Part shown: piece after piece, positions 21,251 through 32,259 of the stretch
Layout of the letters: each line of letters opens with the position of its first letter
Numbering within the stretch: the stretch's first letter is position 1
Assembly (NCBI GenBank): GCA_034440615.1
Contig: JAOTOM010004799.1
Location: 124,001 to 188,000 of the forward strand
DNA from: Ashinkailepas kermadecensis
Taxonomy: Eukaryota > Arthropoda > Thecostraca > Neolepadidae
Direction: 5' to 3'
DNA: 64,000 nt
Position numbers and translations under genes: made by a program
Notes under the pieces: model-generated
Seen by the model: the letters and a program-made list of their open reading frames with translations, nothing else
Database searches by the model: none
What the model was told of the DNA's origin: nothing

Positions 21251-22159
21251 TCTGATTTTTGTTAGCAGGGGAAAAATGTCATCTGCTAGATAATTGTTTC
21301 GTTTGTGAACGGGCTACGTTACAACCAGCTATGTGGCATCTGGTGATATCAAACTAGCAGAAGAAAGATGAGAGACTCCGGCAAACAAAGAACGTGGCGT
21401 AAAGGGCCGGTACATGCATGTAATACAGGTTCACATACAGCCAGCCATACATACATACATACATATATACATATCAATCAGTAGAACATCTGGAAGGTGA
21501 ACAGCTTCATAGCCTCCGGACAGGCTCCGCTGCCCACCTGCGACCTGAAACGAAACGGAGGCCCGGCGCCCACGGCGAACAGTGGGCGTCAGATCCTACC
21601 TTCAATGTGTAGGTGTATGTTTAAGTTAAAGGTTGGAAACAAATCTGAGAAGGGGAAAAACCTAGCTGCTTGGAAAACCCATAAGTCAAAAACCAAGCGC
21701 AATCTATAGGGAAAACCGTCCATTTTGGCCAAATTAGATCGGTCCCTGCCTACCTAGTGCAAATAACCTATATGAATGTGGCTTACAACAGCGGAGAGGA
21801 TGATAGCGCCTGGCTTTAAATGACTTGGTCTAGTTTGGTGCTGTGTAGAAAGGTAAATAGCGGCTCAATGAGCTGGATGCTGTTGATCGATAGCCTTGCA
21901 CCAACATTCGCAACTTAAAATGTAGCCCGTTTATGAAGAAGGCAAATCTAAGCCTGAACGGCTCTGTTGCGGTCATCTATTCCGTTTATTTAGGTATGCC
22001 CGCTAAAGACAAATGTCGTGCCATTTGGTCTCAGAAAGACCAGAATATCCTGGTGAGAAATAATTGCAGACAGATTAAGGTTATATTGGTCTTCACGATC
22101 CAGGGAGGACTTAAAGTTAAAACAATTGCAAAGCTATATTGTGACGTTTCTACCATGGG
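21251..22159. other. Intron 6 sequence, nothing recognised
   Basis: No clear exon or element. Short (CATA)n stretch near 21450. Confidence 0.45.
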
Positions 22160-22640
22160 TCATTGTCAAGCCATACACTCGTTGCATCGGTAACGATGGA
22201 CGAACGGGTCGAAAACTTAAATTACCGCAGACACGAAAACTCGACAAGACATTCAGCACGTCCACTGCGAAAAAACAAAGTGGGGAGGAAAACTCCATCC
22301 ATCCATAAACACCAAAAAAACATAAGGTACACATACATGGATGATATAGGGACGGCAGGTGGAAGCCGTTTTGACACGGACGCGTCCACGTGGCGGCAGA
22401 GGGTGTGCGGTTGTAAAACACAGGTTAACAAAGTCACACCGTTTTAGCACAGCTATATACAAATGCCACACATGTGGCAATGGCCTGAGAGGAAGATGTG
22501 GAATAAAAAGCATAGTTTATAAGGTGACGTGCATAACTTGTCTGTCCGCTTTCTATGCTGGAAAAGTGATACGCCCAGTAAGGGAAAGGTTCAATGAGCA
22601 TTTGGGGATGAACGTCTCCGGCGTTCCTTCACTCCCCTAG
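22160..22640 (+). pseudogene. Retroelement relic with a GIY-YIG-like segment
   Basis: Near 22450-22620 the frame reads YKCHTCGNGLRGRCGIK, SIVYKVTCITC and FYAGKVIRPVRERFNEHLGM. This resembles the GIY-YIG endonuclease at the end of Penelope-like elements, in which a cysteine pair precedes a Tyr-Xaa-Gly strand and then an Arg-Pro...Arg...Glu-His helix. Upstream frames are basic and unassigned. Short and isolated, so only moderately sure. Confidence 0.5.
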
Positions 22641-24660
22641 GCGAACATACGACGGAGCATCACTTTTCAAAAGTTAATTTTTAGTTCAAACATTTCAGTT
22701 AGATGAATTTTATATCTTTGTCGATTTTGGCATGATTTGTTCTTCTAAGCCTGCCAGAGTCCTGAAATTTGTTTGCATTAAGTTTCCCTTCGGTGTATAC
22801 TTTTCATTCTTTTCATCTCTGACGCTGATTGTGAAAAAGAATCTTAAAATCGGAGATACTTTTTTCATGGTTGAAAAATTCCCGATTGGAAATCTCGCAC
22901 ACAAAGCCACATCTCTGTTAATGTGAGGATGCTGACGTTCTCAGTGGGGCTTACCGATACTTCAGCAACATTTTGTGTTATTCGCTCTGTATGGCGACGA
23001 CAAGAATCGACACAGTGACTATCACAAATGCTTGTAGCGTTTATACACGTTGAAGAAGAAAAATTAACTACGTCCTCTTTCCACCAGGCGTTTTCGAAAA
23101 CTAATTCGTACACTGTTCCGGCTCTGCCAAGCCTGTTGTCGTTTCCTTCCCGATGTCAACCCCTCTGTTGTCCGCCGGCATCAACTCCGGCGCCTTTATC
23201 TCCCTAGGAAACGCCACCAGGCTGAAGAGTATTGAGCTATGCACGGATGGGGAATACGGATATATGTACGAAGTAAGGATGGGGTGGGAGGGACGACACA
23301 CGCGAGACAAACACATGGGCTTTTATTTGCCTTTAACATATAGTCATCAGCAGTCCACAGAGATGCAATATTTTTTCTTCAGCACAAAATGATAAACCTG
23401 CCTAACACTTGATCGCTAACACAAAGTGATCCTCATGTTTGTTATAGGTGCCTACCTACCGCGCCAGATGCAATATGTAGGTAATAGAACCTGATTCGGT
23501 AGGGTCGGATACGTTTGATGTTATTTAATACATATCAGTTGTTCCGAAGTACAATTGCGTCGCTACGGGTAAAGAAACCCATGGATGACCTATCGGTAAC
23601 TAGTGACCTTGAAATTCGTGATGGTTTTTAAGGGAAATTGTAAGATCTACATTAAACAGGTATGAATGTTTTGTCGTAGAAAAACGCTTTCCGATCATAT
23701 GTCTGCATGTCATAGTTCTACCTCATGTAGCTTATCAATGGAAGAAAGCTTACACGAAATCCGCCCTACAAGGAAAACGTAAAATCGCAAAAAGTCATGA
23801 AGAGCGGACGGCCATATCGGATATTTATAAGAAGAACGCATTAAAAATAATGTTTGTGCAGCAAAATCATGCCCACTTTTAATTCCGCCGTCAAATTTGT
23901 CAATATCGATGGGCTAGGGTTCATGAGGTCAGGAGGTCATGAGGTCACGAGGTCAAAGGTAGTACATACTAATATTTTATTGCGGGGATGTTTCAGTTGA
24001 TCATTTTTATTCTGAAATATATATAATTTGCCACTCTTTCCGCTTCTTATTGATGAGATCCATCGTCAAACCGACCAATGTTAATTGACCTAAAAATAAT
24101 GCTGGAGGCTATAGCTCAAAAACCTTTGGCCGAATGTGCTGAAATTTGCACAGTCATATTTAGAGCCAAAGACTACCCTGTGAACAAATTTTGATCTCAA
24201 TACAAATTATGGGGTGAAATGCATTGGTCGATCTGTCGTGGAACGCACTGCTACTGGTTATGTAGCACCCATATATCCTTTTTTCACATTACACTTGGCG
24301 GTACGGGTCTATTTTTGGAAGGGATAGATTAGATCGAACTGAACAGTCAATATATGTATATATATATATCGATATATTTGGCCTGTCTGGACGATCTCCG
24401 AATTGTCACCTAAAACATCACAGTACGACAATTCTTGGAAATTGGAGCCGAAGTGACGTCTTCGTTCCACCATGAAGTTGGGGCAATAAAACAGTAGGTG
24501 CCATCATCATCGGTGAACTACATCGGGAACAGCGTGGTCTCACCTCCATTCTCGAAAGGTAACCGTGCGTTGCATGTGTGCCCTATTCGGAAGCGTGCCA
24601 GAATCATTTCTTCTCTTACGGTTTGATGCGATTTTAACTGGACTGTGTGGACCGTGCACG
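22641..24660. other. Intron 6 sequence, nothing recognised
   Basis: A small direct repeat of AGGTCATG/AGGTCACG lies at 23925-23960. A short (TATA) run is at 24350-24370. No gene or element identified. Confidence 0.45.
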
Positions 24661-24680
24661 ACTAGCTGACCTTGAACTGC

Positions 24681-25190
24681 TGGCGACTAGCAGGTGACGT
24701 GCGGGCGACTATCAGGGTGAGGTGCGGGCGACTAGCAGGTGAAGTGCGGGCGACTAGCAGGTGAGGTCCTAGCAGGAGCACGCGACACAATTAGCCGTGC
24801 TACCTTCGTGCGTGCCATCAGCCTCAACCATACAATTAGGTAGCTAGGTGACCTGCGTGAAGAACCATACCAGAGTCGTAATGCTTGTCTGTATTGGATG
24901 TCATGAGCAACTGAATGAATTTCTAGCCGGTATTTTTACGAAGCTGCACCGTCCGTAAATTGTAATGTGATTTTATCCTTTATCTTTTACAATTTTATCT
25001 AACGTGATGGCAGGAATGTGATCAATTGACTAGGTATTTCGTAAGTTCCACAATGTGGCAGTGCCTTAATAAATGACTTTGACTTTGACTTTGAGGTCCG
25101 GGCGACTAGCAGGTGAAGTGCGGGTGACTAGCAGGTGAGGTGCGGGCGACTAGCAGGTGAAGTGCGGGCGGCTAGCAGGTGAAGTGCGTG
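24681..25190 (+). repeat. 22-bp minisatellite split by an insertion
   Basis: Units of the form GCGGGCGACTAGCAGGTGAG run from 24681 to about 24769 and again from 25099 to 25190. The gap is an inserted retroelement 3' end. Confidence 0.88.
24770..25094 (+). mobile_element. CR1/L2-like LINE 3' end insertion
   Basis: A 325-bp segment ends with TTAATAAATGACTTTGACTT and further GACTTTGA units, the short tail repeat typical of CR1/L2-type non-LTR elements. The octamer TGAGGTCC stands on both sides (24762-24769 and 25092-25099), partly overlapping the tail, consistent with a short target duplication. No coding sequence remains. Confidence 0.7.
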
Positions 25191-25403
25191 CGTTTTCCCT
25201 GACCTAGAGAGGCTCATGAGTCCCTTGTCACTGTGAAGCTGTGAAGCCACGAGTGTGGATGGCCTTATGAATTCTGTGTGTATAGTTATCCCTCCCCACC
25301 AGAATTGGTGGACGTTTTCAGGCACAGGCCGTTTTCCCGCGACCACTTAAAAATGGTTTCCCAGTGAAAAATGGTTTTCAGCAACGTCCTCTAGCCTTGG
25401 TAA

Positions 25404-25505
25404 TCGTGTACTGCACCTTGATGTAAAGTGTATCGTGTACCGCTCCTTGATGTGAAGTGTGTTGTGTACCGCGCTTTGATGCGAAGTGTATTGTGTACCG
25501 CCCTG
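25404..25505 (+). repeat. 30-bp tandem repeat, 3 to 4 copies
   Basis: Imperfect units such as TGTGTACCGCTCCTTGATGT with GAAGTGTAT. Confidence 0.85.
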
Positions 25506-25866
25506 GAAGGTCACTGGTCCAGTGAATGCACACATTTTGAGCACCAACGTATGCTCGTAAATTATGCTTATTCTCACCGCAATGAAGTTGCAAGTGTTCT
25601 GGAAAATCTTCAGTAACTGTCCCACGTTTTCAGCTGATAATTTCCGGTTTCTAAATGGATTGCCATGACCTCCAACGCAGATAAAAGAACTTACCTTCGT
25701 CAATGATTCACTCATCCCTCCAGAATTCGCGGGTTAACACGAGTTTGTTCGTATGTGACAGACAGAAGATGTAACATGAAACAGAACTTGCATAATGTTC
25801 TGCTTTGGCTGAGCTTATGGGCGGTAGGAGGCTTGGTGATCAACTTCGATATTTTGGGATGCTCAG

Positions 25867-26124
25867 GTGCCGTCGTACCCGATCACTCACAAGCCCAACT
25901 ACGCCACCAACAAACCCAGCTTCACCAACCGCAACCCGAACCCAAGCTACCCAGTCACTCGCAAGCCGTACAGCACCTCGTCTGGGGTCACCCGACAAGT
26001 CACCAGCAGCCCGAACAGGAACAGATACTCCAGCACCAGCAGAAGCAGAAGCAGAAGCAGGAGCAGGAACAGGTCCTCCAGCACCAGCAGAAGCAGGTAC
26101 CGAACCGGGTGGGCACGCTCATGA
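25867..26124 (+). CDS. Exon 7: Pro/Asn-rich then Arg/Ser-rich C-terminus with stop
   Basis: The acceptor GGGATGCTCAG lies directly before 25867 and the exon opens in phase 0, matching exon 6. The peptide starts VPSYPITHKPNYATNKPSF, contains NRNPNPSYPVTRKPY, and passes into Ser-Arg dipeptide runs (SRSRSRSRNRSSSTSRSRY) before the TGA at 26122-26124. The Ser-Arg part is encoded by a local AGCAGAAGC-type repeat. An internal CAG/GTACCG near 26094 could act as a cryptic donor. A polyadenylation signal follows 97 bases after the stop. Together with exons 1-6 the model is 1428 coding bases. I do not recognise this tail in any sFRP I know. Confidence 0.6.
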   Translation: MPSYPITHKPNYATNKPSFTNRNPNPSYPVTRKPYSTSSGVTRQVTSSPNRNRYSSTSRSRSRSRSRNRSSSTSRSRYRTGWARS

Positions 26125-26220
26125 AGCCGACATGAGGTGTCAAGTGAAGCTTATCCCCACCTCCTTTCTTCCTCCGCATCACCAAGTTTCGGCACAGGCT
26201 ACGAGTAGGACACTACGTCA

Positions 26221-26306
26221 AATAAAACTCATTATTTATTTGTTCAATCTTTGTATCGCGAACAGATCAAATCCGCTTTCAAGTGTGAATAAACAGGAAA
26301 AATAAA
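26221..26306 (+). terminator. Polyadenylation signals of the sFRP-like transcript
   Basis: AATAAA occurs at 26221-26226, 26288-26293 and 26301-26306, shortly after the stop codon at 26124. Any of these could define the 3' end. Confidence 0.6.
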
Positions 26307-26309
26307 ACC

Positions 26310-27015
26310 TCGCAAAAAGCATAGAATGTAAGTGAATGCTGTACATGATAAAGGAGTATAATTGCCCTGCAGATTGTTCTGTGTTGGACTTTCGGTCTTC
26401 ACTTTGACATCACTAGATACTCTGCACTGGATTCGTGGTGTTCCGGTGTTCAATTGACACCTCTAAAGCCCGGCGGCTACGCTCGCCTGACCGGTCGGCA
26501 GGACCGGCCCACTGCCCGGTCACGCTCAGTCTCCAATAGAGTCACCCGGCGAGAGCTGCAGCGTTTGTGTCGTGGTACCTCAGCACACGAATCGTATACA
26601 CATTCCGAACCAAAGAACATCGTAACACAGATAAGGGCGTGAAACAAACGCACCTAATCTAACTGACCTGGCCTCTGATGGACTGTCGAAATATGCATTT
26701 CGACAAATCGTTGTAAACGCTGTGAAAACGGAAACGGACCTGGAAAACAAAGCTAAATGATGACCGCTCAAACATTTAGCATGTTTAAGCGTCCGTCGCT
26801 CAACATGCGATAGTTGAGCACGTTAGGCATCATGAGCGGACATAATACCGGTGGCGCCGCTCTGGTGGTGGGTTGTAAAGGAACACCACCAGAGTGGGCA
26901 TGCTATGATTAATGCTATATTCTAGTTCCTAGAGAAGGTGCAAGTAATTTCCAATGATCAAATTTGAACTACATTGAAACCAGCTCTCTTCTAATGTGTC
27001 GTTTGCTTTATTATG
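26310..27015. other. Intergenic stretch with a small hairpin
   Basis: CTCTGGTGGTG (26860-26870) and CACCACCAGAG (26884-26894) form an 11-bp perfect inverted repeat. Nothing else is recognised. Confidence 0.5.
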
Positions 27016-27019
27016 AAAT

Positions 27020-27905
27020 CATTTCACCCTGTCACTTTGCCCTTAAAGTGAAATGGGAGCAATTGGCCACTCAACATCTTGTAATAAAAACGCGTCATAC
27101 ATCTTCTGTGTGATGTGCTGACAATTTCCAATGTTAACTAAACGAAAATCTAACGTGCTACATTTTTATATCATCTTGAATATCTTCCATGAAGGTTTAA
27201 CCCTGTCACTTTTGTACTCAACTCCAGAATTCGTGTCCAAAATGGTCACATGGTATTCCTTTAAATTGTATATCAGATGTTCTACATTACCGAATTAATT
27301 TCCAATGGTCTCAAAGAAAAGGGCATAAATCAGCTGCCATGCTGGACTACTTTTATAGATATCTAACCCTGTCATTTTCGCACTCAATTTAAGGATTTGT
27401 GTCTCGAATTATCACATTGCATTCCTTTTAATTATATATCAGATGTTCTACATGATCGAATTAAATTTCAATGGTCTCAAATAAACCGGCATAAAATCAG
27501 CTGCCTTCTGATGCCATATTCGACTACTTTTATAGATATCTAACCGTGTCGTTTTTGCACTCAATTTCAGGATTTGTGTCTCGAATTACCACATTGTATT
27601 CCTTTAAATTGTATATCAGATATTCTACATTAGCGAATTAATTTCCAATGCTCTGAAATAAACCGGCATAAAATGAGTTGCCTTCTGATGCCATACTCGA
27701 CTACTTATATAGATATCTAACCCCGTCATTTTTGCACTCAATTCCAGGATTTTTGTCTCGAATTATCACATGGTATTCCTTTTAATTTCATATCAGATGT
27801 TCTACATTAGCGAATTTTATTCCAATGGTCTCAAATGAACCGGCATAAAATCGGCTGCCTTCTGATGCCTTCTGACTACTTTGATATATATCTAACCCTG
27901 TCATT
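27020..27905 (+). repeat. Diverged satellite of about 177 bp, 5 copies
   Basis: The phrase CTAACCCTGTCATTTTTGCA and its variants recurs near 27028, 27200, 27364, 27541, 27718 and 27893. The intervals of 164-177 bp settle at 175-177 for the later copies. Each copy also holds TATATCAGATGTTCTACATT. Copies differ by substitutions and small indels, more so at the left end. Confidence 0.88.
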
Positions 27906-27909
27906 TTAA

Positions 27910-29595
27910 CCTTTTCACATGAAGCTTTCGGCATGACTGAGGTACTGGCATGGCTCGATGCACGTCAAACGCCGACAGTAGTTGCCCACAGGATCCGTAG
28001 GGCCGCCGAGCGGCGGCACGACAAAAAAAAACAAAGTTCCAGCCTTGATCAATATAAGCAACATCGGCTCTGCCGTGCCAAAATGGTGTAGGAGAAATTC
28101 ACGGTTGTAGATGCATTCTTTCCATTCAACGCCCATATGTGTAATATGCTTAGACAATATCGAGAAAACCCGTTGGCATCGTCTCCAATGGTGGCGGCAA
28201 TCATGTCAGGCATATCGCCTATCGTTTCAAGTATGAAAATCTGCCTGTAATTTTGGCATTGGGGCCCATTAACGTTAAGGGGATGGTTCCGCGCCCAGCC
28301 ATATCGGTGAATGGTGGGCCGCCGGCGGCGTCGCCGACGACATTCAGGAAATAGGAATCCCGCGCCCCGCCATATTATGAATGGCGGGCGGTCGGGGACG
28401 GGCCGGGGGCCGCCTATGGTGGAAAATAGTCCCAGAAGGCAGTACGCAAAGTAGCAATATGCGCAATGTAACACTGTAAGTGGCAATGAAATTGACGTCT
28501 GAAGGCATGCTAACTTTCATAAATGCACTTCGCATCATATTTTATGGAGACAGAATATCATAAATTGCAACTATATTCTTCGCGCGCACACTAGTGAGCA
28601 TCCGGGAGCGCTTGTCACGGGCGCATGTTTCATAGTTCTTGAATGGCATCATGAACCTACCTGTTTTCTTTCTTTACTGGAGACCCCCGATGTCCGCATT
28701 GACATTGCGTCTGGCGCCTAATGATCCATGATATTCATGTCAGACGTTGATTCCTTGCTTCTCTGTATAAGTGTGATACCTATTATCCTCTGAAATTACG
28801 GACTCGTAGGTTGTGAACTATAATGACGAAATATACGGGCATTGCAAATGGTTTGTAGGACGTGTAAAACATTATGTGGCGCATGTTGTTCACTCGCCCT
28901 CCCGGAACACAAATATTTCGTTTTCGGGTAGATTGAATTTGGTCACAGAATGGAAAACGTGAGGGCAAATATTCCAAGTCCATTTTTTTCATAGAAATGT
29001 TTGTAATAAATAGATGATCCTACTGCTTACGTTTTGGGGCCAATGGAGGAAAATTGAAGTGCTGAAGAGGGCTGTATGATAAAGAGAACTGAGATCATTT
29101 GACCCAGAAGTGTGATGCAATCACCACATGAGACTCTCGCGGTGTTCTCAATCTCGTGGTGTTCTCATTCGACCCGCAGTGTGGCACAGCACAGCGTCAG
29201 TACAAATCGCAGTTACATCCTCGATTGCATTGATCTTACGTTAGCAAAATGTCGCGGTTATATGCTGTATTGCATTGAGCTTGCGTTTGCAAGATATGCA
29301 AAAAAATATGAGCGCTGGGCTGAATTGTGGCTTTTATTCCCGGTTTGAAATGATCAGCAAACCAAGCGCCCTGCATCCTTGGTCCTTTCCTCCTTACGCA
29401 ACGCACTACGCAGACGAACGGGTAGGTCTGTACAGCATGATCGGGATCATCAGCTTGATTTGAGAATGGAGCCGTGCTGCTCTAGACATAAAATTGATGA
29501 AACATGCCGGGATCGCTCGGCTTAAACACTTCTTTCCCCCGATCTACCTAAAAAAGGCAGCAAAGAGCAGACAGCACACCGGTAGTTATTCGGAC
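27910..29595. other. Intergenic stretch, nothing recognised
   Basis: Open frames here (for example the minus-strand frame 28049-28486) lack known motifs and plausible splice structure. Confidence 0.4.
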
Positions 29596-29599
29596 GGCG

Positions 29600-29990
29600 G
29601 GACTCGGGACTGTACGCGTGAGTGGTGCCGGCGTGTTTGATACCTCGGCTGTCCGGTGTAGCATCAGACGGCGGTACTCGGACTGTGAGGGCTAGTGGTG
29701 CCGGTGTGTTACCCCGGCTGTCCGTTGTAGCATCAGACGGCGGGACTCCGACTGTGAGGGTTAGTGGTGCTGGTGTGTTACCCCGGCTGTCCGGTGTAGC
29801 ATCAGACGGCGGTACTCGGACTGTGAGGGTTAATGGTGCCGGTGTGTTACCTCGGCTGTCCCGGTGCAGCATCAGACGGCGGGACTCCGACTGTGAGGGT
29901 TAGTGGTACCGGTGTAGCATCAGACGGCGGTTCTCGGACTGTGAAGGTTAGTTGAAGGTTTCTCGGACTGTGAAGGTGCTGGTGTGTTAA
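29600..29990 (+). repeat. 69-bp minisatellite, about 5 copies
   Basis: GCATCAGACGGCGG recurs at 29661, 29730, 29799 and 29869, followed by ACTCGGACTGTGAGGGTTAG. Units at the right end are shortened. Confidence 0.92.
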
Positions 29991-30126
29991 CACGTCGGTT
30001 GTTCGGCAGGTGGTCAGGGCGAGGCGGACGTTTTGGTGGCCGCAAGGGCTAGACTGGTGACCACGGGTCACGCTGATGCTATGCCGACGAGGCGAACCAC
30101 CGCTCGGCGCGGACCCGGCATGCTTC

Positions 30127-30154
30127 CGACGACGACGACGACGACGACGACGAC
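30127..30154 (+). repeat. (GAC)n microsatellite
   Basis: About nine GAC triplets. Confidence 0.9.
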
Positions 30155-30159
30155 TCCTG

Positions 30160-30962
30160 CGGGCGCTGTTTGTGAGCGCGGCCAGCCCCAGCCAACTGAC
30201 AACTGTGCTGTGGTGTGGTGTCTGGCTGACGCTTGTAGCGACAAAGGTGTTCTGACCACGATCAGCACGGCTGTAGTTGCAGCTCGAGTATCATCTTGCA
30301 TAACTAGGAGCCACCTCTGCGTGGAGAAAATATAATTCGGACAGTTGTGTAGCATTTCGTGCAGGAATTCAGCTTCGTAGAAATTCAGCTTTGTGGGTGC
30401 ATTATCGCCTACAACGATTGTGTGTATCCACTTCTTTCAGCTCATTTATACTTCGAAATGGCGTACGGTAGTTCATATACGTCTTAGAGTAATGCTGATC
30501 CGATCGAACAATCACATACAATATGAGAAGCCACACTCCGAATGTTTGCTGGCACAGGTATGAAACGCACACTGCACAGCTAGATTTTCAGGTAGATGGA
30601 CGGCTGCCTGACAATAGGTAGTTTATCTGAATACGTTGGCCAACACAAGTAAGTACCTTGTGGGCCTTGTATAACTGTTCTCGCAGCATGTTTGGATGTC
30701 GGTGTTGTGCTTACGATGTATTAGCTGAAGACTTTCTTGATGTCGCCTGTAGTTTTTGTTTTGCAAATGTACCAATGCAAATGTGAGGTATGTACTCAAT
30801 TAGAAGCTTGCTTGCAATGAATAATTATCTCTTCCGTGGACCTATGCAGACATGTAATGATACCATCTCCGAGTAAAGCATGATTCAAAGTTTTGGTGAG
30901 GGTAATAAAACGGACCAGACAGTCTGTGCTCCCTGCGCTCCCGAACAACTACCGCCGCAACA
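30160..30962. other. Intergenic stretch, nothing recognised
   Basis: No motif-bearing frame or repeat is apparent. Confidence 0.45.
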
Positions 30963-31106
30963 ATGGCCAGTTCCGGTGGTGACGTCACTTACTCCACACT
31001 GACAGAAATTCGACTGCTCGAAATTAGATCAGCCATTAGACGCAGCAAATTTGACCAAACCATGGGACAAAACTACCCAGAACTGTACGGTGGCACTGCA
31101 TTTCAG
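30963..31106 (+). CDS. Candidate exon 1 of a small unknown gene
   Basis: An ATG with A at -3 and G at +4 opens a 48-codon frame starting MASSGGDVTYSTLTEIR and ending YGGTAFQ at the donor CAG/GTACTT in phase 0. A phase-0 exon with a stop follows at 31869. Joined, they would make a protein of 106 residues without cysteine-rich or other known domains. I do not recognise it. It could equally be chance, or part of an unrecognised transposon, so this is only a candidate. Confidence 0.28.
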
Positions 31107-31868
31107 GTACTTGTACACATTAAACAGCTGTCGTACACCATAGGATTGCCTCGTCACACCATGCCTGATCAGCCTACCTACAAGCGAAACATCCTAAGCA
31201 TCCAATACGGTAGGTGTACCCTCGTGTCATGGGTTACGCATTGCATGGGTCATGTGAGCCAAATACAGCGAACACACCGCGAGTACCATGACCCGCGTGA
31301 ATGTACAGCTAGCCGCAGCACTTCAGTTTGTGTCCGGTGACCGTAATTGTCGGCACGGTTACTTCACCGACGACAATGTTACCCAATCACTGAAAAATTG
31401 TGGTGCGACTACCCAATTATTTAACAGATTGGGGTAGCAATACCAAATAAATGAATGAAAACCGAAGTCTCTATCGAACGGAAATCATCTTTCAGATTTT
31501 TCCTCAGTGAATTCCATTTATACATGGATCTGCAGAGGTGTTTATTTATATACTTTTCGCCGAAAATTTCCACATCAATGTTGGCTTTGCCCACTTCCAG
31601 AAATTTCAACTTTTAGCATGAAACCCTATGAGTGTCCCCCCAGTCCATTTGGGCACGCTCATTACCTTCGTGTATTGTGCCTCCCCTACCTTTCTCCAGT
31701 AATTTGCAGGAAGCAACGCCCGTATCCATCCGCCATTGTGGGCTACGATAAGATATGGTAACCTTCGTATGCCATTCTTCATGCAATAGTCATGTGCATT
31801 TTATCCCAAAGTCATAATTGCCACCAGGACCATCTAGTGTATACTCGTATGCGCTCACTGATTTACAG

Positions 31869-32045
31869 GAATGGAAGCAGATGCCAATGATCATTACAGT
31901 GGAGAATCTATCCCAAAAGTTCAGAAGCAATAGCAGTGCATGCTTTGTGGATTGTGCATTTCTTTCTGCGCAATTGACAATACAAAAATTGAAATCGGCC
32001 GCTTTGCAAAAAAAGATAGCGGTCGAAGTACTGTCATCTGTTTAA
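31869..32045 (+). CDS. Candidate exon 2 of a small unknown gene
   Basis: It follows acceptor CTCACTGATTTACAG and reads EWKQMPMIITVENLSQKF, then SACFVDCAFLSAQLTIQKL to a TAA at 32043-32045. The C-terminal half looks helical and amphipathic. It is compatible in phase with the candidate exon ending at 31106. No polyadenylation signal is obvious just downstream, which counts against it. Confidence 0.25.
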   Translation, partial: EWKQMPMIITVENLSQKFRSNSSACFVDCAFLSAQLTIQKLKSAALQKKIAVEVLSSV

Positions 32046-32259
32046 ACCCCTCCCCCCTCACCTGCTGGAATTCCTAGATACGCCAATGGTCCAAGAGTGA
32101 CCAGTATTTGGTGCTCTCTTTAACGCATTCCAGATCCTGTCATGCAGCTGTCCTTGCGATTTCTAGTACCTCCCAAAGTAATACAGTTCTTCCCCAGGAT
32201 TGTGGGATTGTGCTACGCTAAGGATTGTGCTTGCAGGTGGCCAAACGATATGTTCTACA

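Noticed and set aside
29112..29348. Short + strand frame with Met start near 29112
   Set aside because: No motif, no splice signals and no codon pattern; likely chance.
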